This document shows, in pieces, positions 10,423-21,701 of a stretch of 64,000 nt of DNA. The notes beneath the pieces were generated by a model. The model was given only the letters and a program-made list of their open reading frames with translations, ran no database searches and was not told where the DNA came from. Source of the stretch: Amylostereum areolatum (lineage: Eukaryota > Basidiomycota > Agaricomycetes > Russulales > Stereaceae); contig SAXG01000063.1 in the NCBI GenBank assembly GCA_012932865.1, forward strand, positions 207,190-271,189, in the 5' to 3' direction. The stretch's first letter is position 1, and each line of letters begins with the position of its first letter. Both the position numbers and the translations under genes were made by a program.

Positions 10423-12511
10423 TCCAAGTTCTTCTTCAATATCGTCCATCCGCCGGCTTGCCCGTCACTGCGTGTCAGAGGTCGGTATCGGCCGGAGGAT
10501 ATCTGCGAGATATCTGAAAAATATGCTGGATTTCGCGCACGATCTTGGGTTCCGGTGATTGCGCAGAGGAAATGGGTGAGATAGTGGGCTTCGGGAAACA
10601 GACGGTGCTAAAATCTCCGCAATATTTACCTTCATTTTTGCTGTACTGCCGGACCATGAGAGAATTGACTTGAGGAGTCGCGTCAATGTTCGCCCGCTGA
10701 CCAATCGAAACTCATATATGTCTAAGTAAAGTTTGAATGGTGCACCTCGCAGCTCACTCTTACCACTACATCCACCATCACCGCCTTCCTTGTCACAAGC
10801 TACCTACAACCATTAGACGAGAACATTTTGGTACCAGTGTCGACTGGAAGTGCTCCCAATGCCACAATATTGCCCCGCTCATCAACAAAAGATCTTTTTG
10901 GTCTCTGAGTCCATGCTCATATGTTGCCGTGTGTAACTTTTTTTGGATGGTACGCTTTCTCCGGTTTAGACCTCATGTCCACCCATACACGCTTAATACC
11001 CTAACTCTCCTTTTGACCGTCGGATAAGGGGGTTTGGGCAGGTGGAACGTGCGCGATCCACTGGCAGGACAGCAGAGCCCAAGATCAAATAACTTGGCTC
11101 CACGTCCTCTTCTGGCAGTGGCTTCTCGTCTCACACCGCTTAGTGAGCTTTTCTTCCTACACCCCGCATTCTGGCTACCGATGTCATAACGCACGAGCTG
11201 GACCTTGTGTTTGCTTTCGATCGTGCACGACACGGACAACGCTCCGGAGCATAAGCACCAGCGGAGACGGCTGGAGAGGTCGCCGCACGGGCAATGGACG
11301 TCTCCGCAGTCGTCCTCGCCATCTTTCCGCTCATCGTGGAACCGTGAGCACCCGACCGAGGTGGAATGGAGGGGGGAGAACGGGCGAACGGGCGAACGGG
11401 ACGGGCGAGAGCTCTGGAGATGACGACGCCTCAATTGGTGCACCTCCATTCTTTTTACATCTGATTCTCACTCATTTCAGACCACAAGCCTCCGGAACTG
11501 GATGGCGACCACGATACGCACATTACACACAGGTGAATGTGCACTCCGTTGCCCTAACCTGATCCTAACTTCCCCTGAATAGCTCCGCGCCCTCTCTTGT
11601 CCCAAACATCAATCTCAAGCCCTGTTGAACTCTGCCCCTTACGTCGCTGTGTCGACCCCTCCGTTGCGGTATTATCTCTGGTACTTGTCAATGGGTATGT
11701 TTCTCTCGTACTCTCTAGCTTGGCAACTCGGATGACATTTTCCGCCGCTAGGTTCCATGGAAGCCAAAAGCCGGTGAGTGCCAGTCTCTTGTCCTGATAT
11801 CTTGCCACTGATGATATCCCACCCAGTAAAACAGCCTTAACCGATCATATTGGAGCCGGGAAGCACGGATAGTCGCTCAGAGTGGGGCCTAGGGGCTTGC
11901 CGGGGAAGCTAGGACTCAAAGACCAGGGTATATGCACTGTACATGGGTACCCCTTGTTACTATGTAGCTACGGTATTACTTTCGGAATTTATGTGGTTTT
12001 ATTTCTACCTGTAACAAACAAACTATCCCGGGCGGCGGTGAAGAAGAAGCGGCCAAACCCTACAGATATCACGCGGACGTTGTGGGTCTGGCATCCGCGG
12101 CGCGATTGGTGGTGGATATGCGGTCACTTGACACCGATATCCACCACTGAACAGCTCGCGATGGTCGTGTTTCGGGCGCGCGAAATCCCGGATATCTCGC
12201 GGGTATCCTCTGGCGGATAGGGACCTTTGACACGCAGTGGTAGTACTTATCATCTCCCGCTCGCAGATCGCGAGCCACGGCTGTATTTGTAGGTGTGTAT
12301 TTGTCCATCATTCTCCCCTGCGTCACCCCCGTGAGCCGCACCCTCCTCCCACCCTCCGTGCCCCATCCCCCACACGATACATACGTCTTTCACGAACTCC
12401 CATCTAACGCATGCACTCGCAGGTACTTCGGCCCTCATATTTCGAAGACCCTGCTCGCAACATCATCCGTATATAACAAATAATGTATATCAACCAAAAT
12501 TCATGGATGCC
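10423..12511. other. No gene recognised; one degenerate inverted word pair
   Basis: Frames up to about 158 codons overlap on both strands without motifs or consistent splicing. A word close to GAGGATATCTGCGAGATATC with a nearby GGATTTCGCGC (10495-10545) reappears in inverted form near 12165-12212, which may mark remains of another inverted-repeat element. Nothing else is supported. Confidence 0.4.
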
Positions 12512-13375
12512 ATCATCAGTACTTTTCCGATTTTCCTGACCGCCCTGAAATGCCCTGATTTGCACTGAAAATTCCGTTTTCAGTGCATTTCAGGCCGTCA
12601 TTTGTCAGTCATTTGCACTGAACACTGACATCTGCTACGCGTATCACGCTCCTCGTCCTTCGTCTTCTTCACCTCACATACCCTGCACCTACCTTACTCT
12701 CGCCCACAACATGTTCTCTCTTTCCCCTCAGGCTGAATTCCTGAGATTGCGCCCGGCTCGGGACCTCTCAATTCGATCCTTAATCGCAATTTTCGGTACC
12801 CAAGACAGGCTCTTTCCCCAGCGAGTGAGGATGTTAAGAGCCTGGTTCTACGGACCTCGTCGGAGCTGCGAATATCGGTTTATCACAGTGAGTACTCCGT
12901 CACATCTCCGCTTTCGTTTTATGATGCTTTGCCCTGGTGGATCGCGCATCAACCGAGTCCCCCGATCCTCGCACTGGCATGCCGACCCTTGTGCCCGGCC
13001 ATCCACCTCCTCCAACACTCCTCCCCACACTGGACCGACATCCATTATCAGGTACCTTCCCAACACCCCTGTAAGCGCGTTGCAGCCTCTGCATGACGTG
13101 CACACACTCCACCAACCGCTATACCTCTCGCTCATATACCCCTTCCTCTTCACGATTATCCGCCACCTTCGAGCCGTCTCTTCCACCCGGACCCTCCCAC
13201 ATCCTGCCCATTACTCTCTCAGTGATTCTTGCATGTATATATCATATTCTATAGCTAGTAGCAAAGATCTATGTGCATTATCCAACCGAAGCGTAATCTG
13301 AGTTTTCACGTCAGCGACTTTCAGCGCGTCAGGGCGCATCAGGGCTGTCCGCGAAATCGGAAAAGTACTGATGAT
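12512..13375. mobile_element. 864-bp element with terminal inverted repeats, no transposase
   Basis: The left end ATCATCAGTACTTTTCCGAT is repeated exactly in inverted orientation at the right end (13356-13375). The similarity continues inward with mismatches (GCCCTGA and ACTGAAA words, many copies of TTTCAG/CAGTGC). No clean target duplication is visible. A 196-codon plus-strand frame (12711-13301) has no recognisable domain. Best read as a non-autonomous DNA transposon or MITE relative. Confidence 0.65.
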
Positions 13376-14655
13376 ATCGCTCGTTCCCGTCAGCACTGCA
13401 ACCAAACCTTCCCCAGGCCATCACCCCATCAAATGCGTTGATTTTCGCGGGGAGTGTTACAGAGTTGGTTTAACATGGTGCGTGTGTCCTTCTTCGTCGG
13501 TCAGATAACGTACCAATCGCTGTCTTAGACGACGCCCGGCCATCCCGCCAGTCACGACCGTGACACACCTTGTCAGCGACTCCCCTCCCTCACGTTCGTC
13601 GTGACGTGCAACCGTCGTCTTATGTGAGTCTTATATCATGGCTCAATATCCTCGGTTTCATGACACCTTTTCCCAAAGATCACTCACGAACACTTGGTCG
13701 TTCAATGTTTAACCCCAGCACCGCCGTGGGACCACCTCGTTTTCCCGTCTCTCAGGCCCCCCGTTCGTCATGTGGCAGCGACGGTCAACAGCACGAGCCA
13801 AAGCTCTACGAAGCACCGCGCGTCTCGTTCATTCGCGTGCCCCGTTCTTCCGACCCGGACATCAATAAACACAGACCCACACTCCCTCGCCCTCGCGGGC
13901 GACGGCGGCGCGTCATATGGATGGAATAAACCGTCTCCCCACTACGACAAGCTCGGAAGCCGGCGTAAGCCAGGTTCGTACCCCGTCCGTCGCGTTTGCC
14001 AGCGTAAAGTCCAACTCTGCACGTCGATATTCACAGGCTTTTGTGCGCCTCCGACCACGCGCCGACGACGCCCGCCTCCAACTCCATATTTCTACATAAA
14101 GTCCCGCTCACGGCCCAACCATAACACCGCCGACGCACCTGTCCAGCGCGCCGAACTCGATGGTCTCGCCCAACAAAAGACCATGCAGAGCTAGACCACT
14201 GATACACTCAGGGCAGGGTACATGGCAGCGCTGCATCGAAGCGAACGCCGCGCCAGAGGTCCAGGACGAGGATAACGCGTTCAGGTGCAATCGCGCGCCG
14301 GGGCAGACGACCGAAGACGTCGAGCACATGCAAGACCCGTGAACACCCTCAAACGCTCTATCCTTCTGCTTCGTTCCTTCCCGTTTTATTCTCACCGACC
14401 CTATCTCATCCTCGTCCACAACCGCTGCCTCATTTTCCGCCCCTCTCCCAAGCCTCATTTCCCCACGGTACTGGACGACGCCGTCATCGCGTCATCTGCC
14501 ACCCCCGACCCCCGCGCCGATTTGGACGCCCTATGGCATTCGATAAAGTAGATTATATACCAATAAGCATGCGACTCCCCGACGGGATTGCTCGAAACGC
14601 TCGCGCGACGCAGATATGCGTATAAGACAAGCCGGTACAGCGCCATGAAGAGTTG
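13376..14655. other. No gene recognised
   Basis: Overlapping plus-strand frames of up to 166 codons run through here, but they carry no family motif and their splicing is not consistent. The right end is the region 3' of the M28 peptidase gene. Confidence 0.4.
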
Positions 14656-16236
14656 CTAACACCCTGCACAAGGGAACGTCGCCGGGCTCCTGTAGCCATT
14701 CGTCCCGACCGCCCTCACGCCAAATATCACGTTGTCCTTCGACAACGGCACCGTCGCCTGGTCCACCAAGCCCACCGGCACCACGTCCGTCCAATCCGGC
14801 GCGTCCGTCGGCCTCCACACGACCTCGTACCCCGCCACGCTCGCGCTCGCGTCCAGCGTCCAGGCGAGCGTGCTGTTGTTGGTGAGCGCCGTCGCCTGGA
14901 GCGCCACGCCCTTCGGCGTGCCCGGCGCCTGCGCGAGCGACCAGATCGCGGCCGCGTTCACCTTGGCGACGCGCGCGATGAAGGGCATGTCGCAGAACTC
15001 GATGAGGTCGCCGAACTGGACGCCCGTCGCGCGGTCCACGCGCACGTCCTGGTGCTGGTGGGCGAAGTTCTCGTTGGGCTCCGTGAAGCGCGCGGCGGGG
15101 AAGCCTTGCTGGAGGAAGGGCTTGTGGTCGCCGCCGCGGAGGAAGCGGTCGAGGCGGTAGATGACTCGGACTATGCGCGTCAGAGGGGTGGTTAGGTATA
15201 CAAAAGGGCAGGGAGGGCTCACCGCTCATGTCCGTGAAGGTGTTGGACGCCACTTCCTGAACGAACCGCGACAGCTCGCGCGCCGGTGAGTCGTTCTCGC
15301 CGCCCACGGTCACCCGCGCCTGCGCCTGCGCCGCGGTCGCCGTCGAGGGGATGCCCTGCGCGAAGAGACGGATGCTGTGCGCGTCGACGACGCCCTCGTC
15401 CGACTTGGACGAGCCCACGATGTCGTTCGTGAACATCCCCTGAACGTCGGCCCCGGCGTCCTTCATCGTCTGCGCGAAGAAGGTGGACCCGAACAGGCCC
15501 TGCTCCTCCCCCGCCACCGCGCCGAGCATGATCGTCGCTTTGGGGGGCGCGACGGTCGACATGATGCGCACGAGCTCCATCACGATCTGGACAAAGTCAC
15601 CGGCGTCAGTGGCCCCCGTCCCCCAAGCCCAAGCAACAACAAAAAAGAGACCAGACGCACCGCGACGCCCGACCCGTCGTCGTCCGCTCCCGGCGCGGCG
15701 TTCTCGAAATCGCTGATGTTGGAGTTCCGCGAGTCGTAGTGGCCGGTGATGATATACACCCTGTTCGGCTCCTCCGAGCCCTGGATGGTCGCGATCACGT
15801 TGCTGACGTTGACCGCGAACGGGATCTCGTCCTCGGGCTGCTGAATGTAGCTCGGCACGCCGATCGTGACGTTCGTGCCCACCGGCGCCGCCGCGGCGTA
15901 CGCGCGCATCTGCGCCGCGATCCAGTCGCGCGCGGCCCCGATCCCGCGCGCGGGGTCCGTCTGCGTCGAGAGGGTGTGGCGGGTGCCGAAGCCGACCAGC
16001 CGGGCGATGGTGGCGTTGACCCGGTCGGCGTCGATTTGGGAGAGGATGTGTTGGAGGTCGGGCGCGGGCGCCTGGGGGGCGAAGGCGTCTCCGGGGCCGG
16101 GCGGCCAGGCGTCGGCGGTGACGCATTGCGCGCGCTCGGATCGGGGACGGGGGGGTGCGAGGTGGAGGGCGCGGGCGCCGGCGGCGGCGAGGAGAGCCAG
16201 CAGGGCGGCACGGGGTGTGCGGGGGAAAAGGTGCAT
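14656..16236 (-). CDS. Secreted M28-family zinc aminopeptidase
   Basis: There are three exons: 16236-15661, 15586-15223 and 15170-14656, with introns of 74 and 52 bp; the frame closes exactly and gives 484 residues. The N terminus is a signal peptide (about residues 1-23, Ala/Leu-rich, ending GARA). The metal site of the family is complete: [39 protein letters not shown] and RGGDHKPF supply the two histidines, the two aspartates and the Glu-Glu pair for two zinc ions. The last ~90 residues form a fibronectin-III-like domain ([16 protein letters not shown]). It should remove N-terminal residues from extracellular peptides, and resembles fungal leucine aminopeptidases. The gene is very G+C-rich, so several long antisense frames overlie it. 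Confidence 0.9.
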
Positions 16237-16835
16237 GTTGGCCTTACGGCGCTAAAAAGGCACGATGTGCGGGTTTTTATACGTTGGAAAAGACCCGAGC
16301 GAGCAAGGGGAAAGATTGTGGTGTGGGTGGATAAGTGGCAGGGGTTTGAACGACGCGTCGCGCGTATACGCACGAGCTGGTCTGAAGTCCGATCGCTCCT
16401 TGTGCTATATTTGAGTCTTCGGGAGCACTTCGAGTCAGGAGGTCGAGGAGGCCATAAAGATAGAAGGTCTGAACGTCGTCGCGGTCGGATATAGTGGGGA
16501 GGAACGTTTCCCGTGGGATGGCCTAGCGAACGCAGGTGACTTTGGCGCGATGCCGGCAAGCACAGAGCGATGGTTATCTTCGGCTCGAGCTCGAGAAAAT
16601 CCTTCCGGGTGAGGGAAGTGGGGCATGTGCGAACCCAGGGCAACGTTCACGCTCTGTTGGCCGGTCGAAACGGCAATCGGGCCCAAACACTGGCATTCAG
16701 GAGTCAAACCTACTGACTGGACGAAACGGCGGCGCGTACTGGCACACGATGATCAGAAGGATGCCCCAAGTATCGTAAGACGAGTGAAGCGGCAAGAGGA
16801 GGAGGCGTACAAATACAAGGATTCTATGAAGTCGA
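16237..16835. other. Intergenic; M28 promoter side and 3' region of the glutaredoxin gene
   Basis: This lies between the start of the M28 gene and the stop of the minus-strand glutaredoxin gene. There is no coding evidence. A TTTTTATACG word at 16275 lies about 40 bp upstream of the M28 start codon and could act as a TATA-like element. Confidence 0.4.
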
Positions 16836-17669
16836 TTACTGCGCAAGCAATTCTTTTAGCTCCCCGTTCCCCGCCATCTCCGTGACGATGTCCAAGCCGC
16901 CGACGAACTCGCCGTTGATGATCAGTTGCGGGAACGTCGGCCAGTCGTTCAGCACTTTGAGACCTAAGTGCCGGGGAGACGAATAAGGATAGGATCAAGA
17001 AGGGAAGCCCCGCGAGACGCACCTGATCGCACTGACTCGTCGCCGAGGATGTCGAAGTGTGTGTACTCCACGCCCTGCTCCTTCAGCAGCGCGACCGTCT
17101 TCCGAGAGAAGCCACATCGCGGAACTTCCGGAGAGCCCTTCATGAAGAGCACGACTTTGCTCTGGTTCATGAGGGATCGGAGACGTGCGTCAAGTTCGTC
17201 CTCGGTCTCCACCTTCTCCGCCAATCCCGCCGCTGGGCGTTTGTCGGTGTACGAGAGGGGGCTGATGGCTGATGGCGGTCGTGCGTGCGTGGCGATGGCG
17301 GTGGTCAATGCAGCAGCATCTGCTCCAGATATACGACCGAGGAGAGTGTGTCCCTGTCCTCGTATTAGGATGCCGGGAGCGACTGGCAAAACTCGTAGGC
17401 AGACGCACCCGCAGAATGACGAAGGACGGCACGGCCTCGATGTCGAATGACTCGGTGATGTCGCTCTGGGATTCGGCCTCGATTTGCAGCACGAGGACGG
17501 CGGGGTACTTCTTGGCGAGCTCGAGGACGACCTCGTTCATCTGGGCGCAGGGAGCGGCCCATGGTGCCCAGAAGTTGAGCAACGAGACGCGGTTGAGGTC
17601 GGCCGAGAGGAGGGTCTGGAAGTGGTCGGCCGAGGCTACTTCGTGGAAGTTGGAAGGGGCGACAGCCAT
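16836..17669 (-). CDS. Monothiol glutaredoxin with N-terminal thioredoxin-like domain (Grx3/Grx4 type)
   Basis: Exons 17669-17409, 17353-17023 and 16963-16836, separated by introns of 55 and 59 bp, give 239 residues. Residues about 1-100 are a thioredoxin-like domain with [11 protein letters not shown], where the second active cysteine is lost (the usual state in this class). The C-terminal glutaredoxin domain has [17 protein letters not shown] with the single-cysteine CGFS site, then NDWPTFPQL and [10 protein letters not shown]. These proteins bind a bridging 2Fe-2S cluster with glutathione and act in cytosolic and nuclear iron signalling and trafficking. The frame extends upstream to ATG 17768, adding 33 Ser/Pro-rich residues; I prefer the inner ATG because the family domain starts right after it. 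Confidence 0.9.
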
Positions 17670-18136
17670 CGTGTCCGAGGGCGGCGGCGTGGACGGTTTA
17701 CGTCGGTCAGAGCTCGAGGTTGGAGGGAGATTTGAGAAGATTGCACGCCGAAGCATGGCCGAGGACATATCGCGTCATAATCATCTAATCTGATACCGCT
17801 TACTAACCGCGTACCTCCCTTATCTTATCTGCTAACCGCCTATCACATTCAATACTTACTTATGTTCAAAATATTGAACTTCGTCCAGACTGCCACTTGG
17901 GTTTCTTTCTCCTCCTCCTCCTCGTCGCGCCTCGGTTTTCAACATCCTTCCCCTTCATCTCCTTTGTTTGCGACATGCGCTCGCCAGGATCAGGTCAGCG
18001 GGGTCGCTGTTCGTCCGTGCGTAATCGAAGACATGACAGCAGCGATAAGGCAGAGGGTATTTCCTTGGTGCGCATATATCCTGCGTCGAGTCGTACGTTA
18101 TCCGGCGCTGAACTTTCCCCCAGACCGTTGCATAAG
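17670..18136. promoter_or_regulatory. Divergent intergenic region between glutaredoxin and hydantoinase genes
   Basis: About 470 bp separate two start codons on opposite strands. Pyrimidine-rich stretches (TTTCTCCTCCTCCTCCTCG near 17904) and no strong TATA box are visible. The two genes may share promoter elements. Confidence 0.4.
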
Positions 18137-21100
18137 ATGGCCAGCTTGCGCATCGGTGTCGACGTTGGAGGGTGAGTTCCACTGGTATGCGCGTCGGAAC
18201 CGGTGCTGATGGGACACCCACAGGACGAACACAGACGGCGTGTTGTTAGACCCGACCCGCTTGCAAGAACCGACCCACGGCATCTTGGCGTGGTACGTCG
18301 TTGCATCTCCGGTACGAGTTGGCCTAATAACCGGTCTGCAGGCATAAAACACCCACGACCGCCGATCCCAGCTCAGGCATCGAAGACGTTATAGCCGCCC
18401 TGTTCCAAAAGGCGGACGTGGACAGTTCCAGCATCGCCAGCGTCACGATAGGGACCACCGTGCGCTTTCCTCACTTTCGCCAGGCCTTTCGTCTCATCTA
18501 ACATCGCCGTCCAGCATTTCATCAACGCCGTCCTTGAGAAAGACCAGAACCGTCTCGCCCCCGTCGCCGTCCTTCGCCTCTGCGGCCCCTTCGCTCTCAC
18601 CGTCAGCGCCGGAATCGACTGGCCCGACGATCTCCGAAGGCTTATCTGTGTCTACCAAGCGCGTCTCAAAGGCGGCCTCGAAGTCGACGGCAACCTCATT
18701 GGCGACATCGACGAGGACGAGATCGCAGAACACGCACGCATCATCAAGGCGAAGGGGATACGCTCCATCGTCATCAATGGCGTCTTTTCTCCGGTGGACA
18801 TCGAGCACTTGCAAGAAGAGCGCGCGAGGGACGTCGTGCTCAAGGTCTATCCCGAGGTCGACGTCGTTATATCCAAAGAAGGTGCGGGACGCTTCCACCC
18901 CCTTTCGCCCTATCCATCCTGACCTATTTCCAGTGGCCAACCTTGGCTTCGTCGAGCGCGAGAACGCCGCGATCCTCAATGCCTCCATCCTGCGTTTCGC
19001 CCAGCAAACCATAGCCGCCTTCCGCCGCGCCATGACCGGCCGCCTCAACCTTGCCTGCCCCATCTTCCTGACCCAGAACGACGGCACGATCATGCCTGCC
19101 CACCTCGCCGCGCGCCTGCCAATCCGCACCTTCGCCAGCGGCTCGACCAACTCCATGTGCGGCGCGAGGTTCCTTGCCCAGTCCAGCGCGGTCAGGAAGG
19201 AAGCCATCCTCGTCGTCGACATCGGTGGCACCTCCACGGACGCGGGGATGCTGCTTCCATCTGGCTTCCCGCGTCAAGCGGCAGCCTTCACGGAGCTGGT
19301 AGGAATCCGTATGAACTTTTCTTGCCCGGATGTGAAAAGGTAGGTTCGCCTCGTTCCTCGTCAACATCTCACTAAGGATGACCTCGTCCAGCATCGCCCT
19401 AGGCGGAGGCTCGATTATCAGGAAAACGGCGTCGGGCCTTACCATCGGTCCTGATTCGGTCGGCCATTGCATCCAGGAGCAAGCTCTCGTGTTTGGTGGC
19501 GAGGTGCCCACGACGACGGACTACACAGTGGCTTCTTATGGCCTCAAGACCATCGGTGATGCCTCGAAGGTGGAGGGCGCGCTGCCGGACCTTGTGGAAT
19601 ACCAAACACTCGTGAAGCATATGCTGGAGGACATCGTGGACAAAATGAAGACCTCCGCAGAGGACATCCCTGTTTTGCTCGTAGGCGGTGGTGCTATCAT
19701 CGCGCCTGAGGCGCTGGCTGGTGCAAGCAAGGTCATCAAACCGGAGTACGCTGGCGTCGCCAACGCCATCGGAGCCGGTACGTTTCCCTCCACCTTGATG
19801 CCTTTCGATCGCTGACGCTTCTTCAGCCATGGCGCGGGTCTCGGGTGCAGTCGACACCGTCGTGTCCACGGCGGGCAAGAGCCTCGCCTCGGTCTTTGAA
19901 GAGATCTCGAAGATGGCCATCGATCGGGCTGTCGCCAACGGGGCGGCCAGGGAGACTGTTCACATCGCTGAGCGGGACGCGTTCCCACTTCCCGTCCGTC
20001 GTGTCCTTCCTTCCGCCGATACCCATTCAATTGACATCCTCTGTGTAGTATATCGCAAACAAATCCCGTGTCATCGTCAAGGCCGTGGGCGACCTCGACT
20101 TCACGAAGGTCCGAGCTGCCCCACCGCCTGACGCGGATGACCTATCCATTATCGAAGTCCCGGACAAGCGGCCCTTGCCAGAGCCGACGCAGCCTTCGAC
20201 CATCGATATCAAGACGTACCGCCCGAAGGTGCTGAATCGCGAGTGGTTCATCTCCGAGCTGGACCTGACTTGGATCGCGTGCGGATGCTACATCCTGGGC
20301 ACGGGCGGGGGCGGTTCGCCCTATCCGGAGTTCATCGAGGTTCGGGAGATGATGAGGACGGGCGCGGTCGTGAGGGTCATCGATCCGCAGGACCTGGCGG
20401 ACGATGCGGTGGTGGCCTGCGGTGGTTCGATGGTATGTGTTAGTGCGTCTAGACGATACTGGTCACACCTCACACTGGCATGAAGGGCTCGCCTACGGTC
20501 TCGATGGAGAAGCTTCCTGGCCCAGAGTGAGTTCGTCGACCGTTCACCATCTACATGTAATCTCATTATGGTCTGTCGTGATAGGATCATGGAGGCGCAG
20601 AATGCTCTGTACGGATACCTCGGCATCAAGGCTGACGCTGTCATGGCTTTGGAGATTGGAGGTGGCAATGGCTTACAAGGCAGGCGCATTTGTCTGTAGC
20701 GTTTTTTCACAGTACTGACGCTTTATTAGGCCTGCTGATCGGTGCATCCACCAATATGAACGTACCCGTCGTCGACGGCGACTGGATGGGCCGCGCCTAT
20801 CCCACTGGCCAGCAGGTAAACCACACGCCCCCACTTATCTATCCGCATACTCAACCTTGGGGTCCATCGCCAGGTCACCCCCGTCGTTTACGAGGATGGC
20901 CCCCTCTTCTTTCCGCAAGTGATCGCCGACGGCAACGGGAACCAAATGATGTTCTTGAAGGCGACGAGCGAGGAGATGATGGAGCGCGCCTTCCGCGCGG
21001 CGCTCGCCGAGATGGGCTCCTCCGTCGCCTGCGCGCGCGGACCGTACCCGGGCCATAAGACCAAGAAGCAGATCGTCGCGCACACCGTCTCCCTCGCGTG

Positions 21101-21701
21101 GCGGATCGGGCGCGCGGTCGCGCTGTGCCGGCAGTCGGGCGGGCTGGACGCCGTCGCGGAGGCGATCGTCGACGAGGTCGGCGGGCGCGCGGCGGCGAAG
21201 GTGCTGTTCAAGGGCAAGATCGTGGGCGTGGAGCGCAGGCTGTTCAAGGGGCACTCGTACGGCGAGCTGATCATCGAGGCGGCGGACGTGGCGGGGACGG
21301 GCGAGGCGCCGTTCAGAGGGAGGATAAGGATCCCGTTCAAGAACGAGAACATATTCGCCACCGTCGAGGTGGACGGGGAGGAGGAGGAGGTGGGCCTTGT
21401 TTCTCTGTTCTGTCGCTTTCTTTTGTTTTGTGGCGGGGCGTCTGACGTTCGTGCCCAGGTCGTCGCGTCCGTGCCGGACCTTGTGAGCGTCCTCGACGCG
21501 CAGAACGGCGAGGCGCTGGGCACGCCGGAGTACCGCTACGGCCTCTTCGTCGTCGTCATCGGAATCACGGCCTCGCCCCACTGGACGTCCACCGAGAGAG
21601 GTCTGGCGTTGGGCGGGCCGCGCGCGTTCGATATGGATGTGGTGTATAAACCGCTGGGCGTGTTCAGCCAGCCGAGGAGCGTCGTGGAGGAGTTCTCGTG
21701 A
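18137..21701 (+). CDS. Hydantoinase/oxoprolinase-like domain fused to DUF917
   Basis: Thirteen exons (18137-18171, 18224-18292, 18342-18459, 18515-18881, 18934-19339, 19392-19777, 19827-19993, 20049-20432, 20486-20526, 20585-20679, 20730-20815, 20874-21389, 21459-21701) join in phase to 970 residues. The N-terminal half is hydantoinase-A like, with the actin-type phosphate loops IGVDVGGTNTDGVL and VVDIGGTSTDAG, SVTIGTTHFINAV and the acetone-carboxylase-like GGGS. The C-terminal ~380 residues are DUF917 (CGCYILGTGGGGSPYPE, VVDGDWMGRAYP, YGLFVVVIGI). The fusion probably acts on hydantoin-like or lactam rings with ATP; the exact substrate is unknown. The intron 20680-20729 uses a GC donor. Confidence 0.9.
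20680..20729 (+). other. GC-AG intron in the hydantoinase/DUF917 gene
   Basis: The exon ends CTTACAAG and the intron starts GCAGGC and ends TATTAG. Using these borders joins GGGNGLQ to GLLIGAS, as expected of DUF917. No GT donor within range keeps the frame. Confidence 0.75.

Noticed and set aside
12711..13301. 196-codon frame within the inverted-repeat element
   Set aside because: No transposase motif or other domain; frame length is expected by chance in this composition.
14531..16126. 531-codon minus-strand frame over the M28 peptidase gene
   Set aside because: It is a shadow of the GC-rich M28 exons: composition is Arg/Pro/Ala-rich, no domain, and the true frame carries a complete metal site and signal peptide.
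15739..16494. 251-codon plus-strand frame opposite the M28 gene
   Set aside because: Antisense reading of GC-rich coding sequence; Arg/Gly-rich with no motif.
18494..19237. 247-codon minus-strand frame inside the hydantoinase/DUF917 gene
   Set aside because: Antisense to well-supported exons and without domain evidence.
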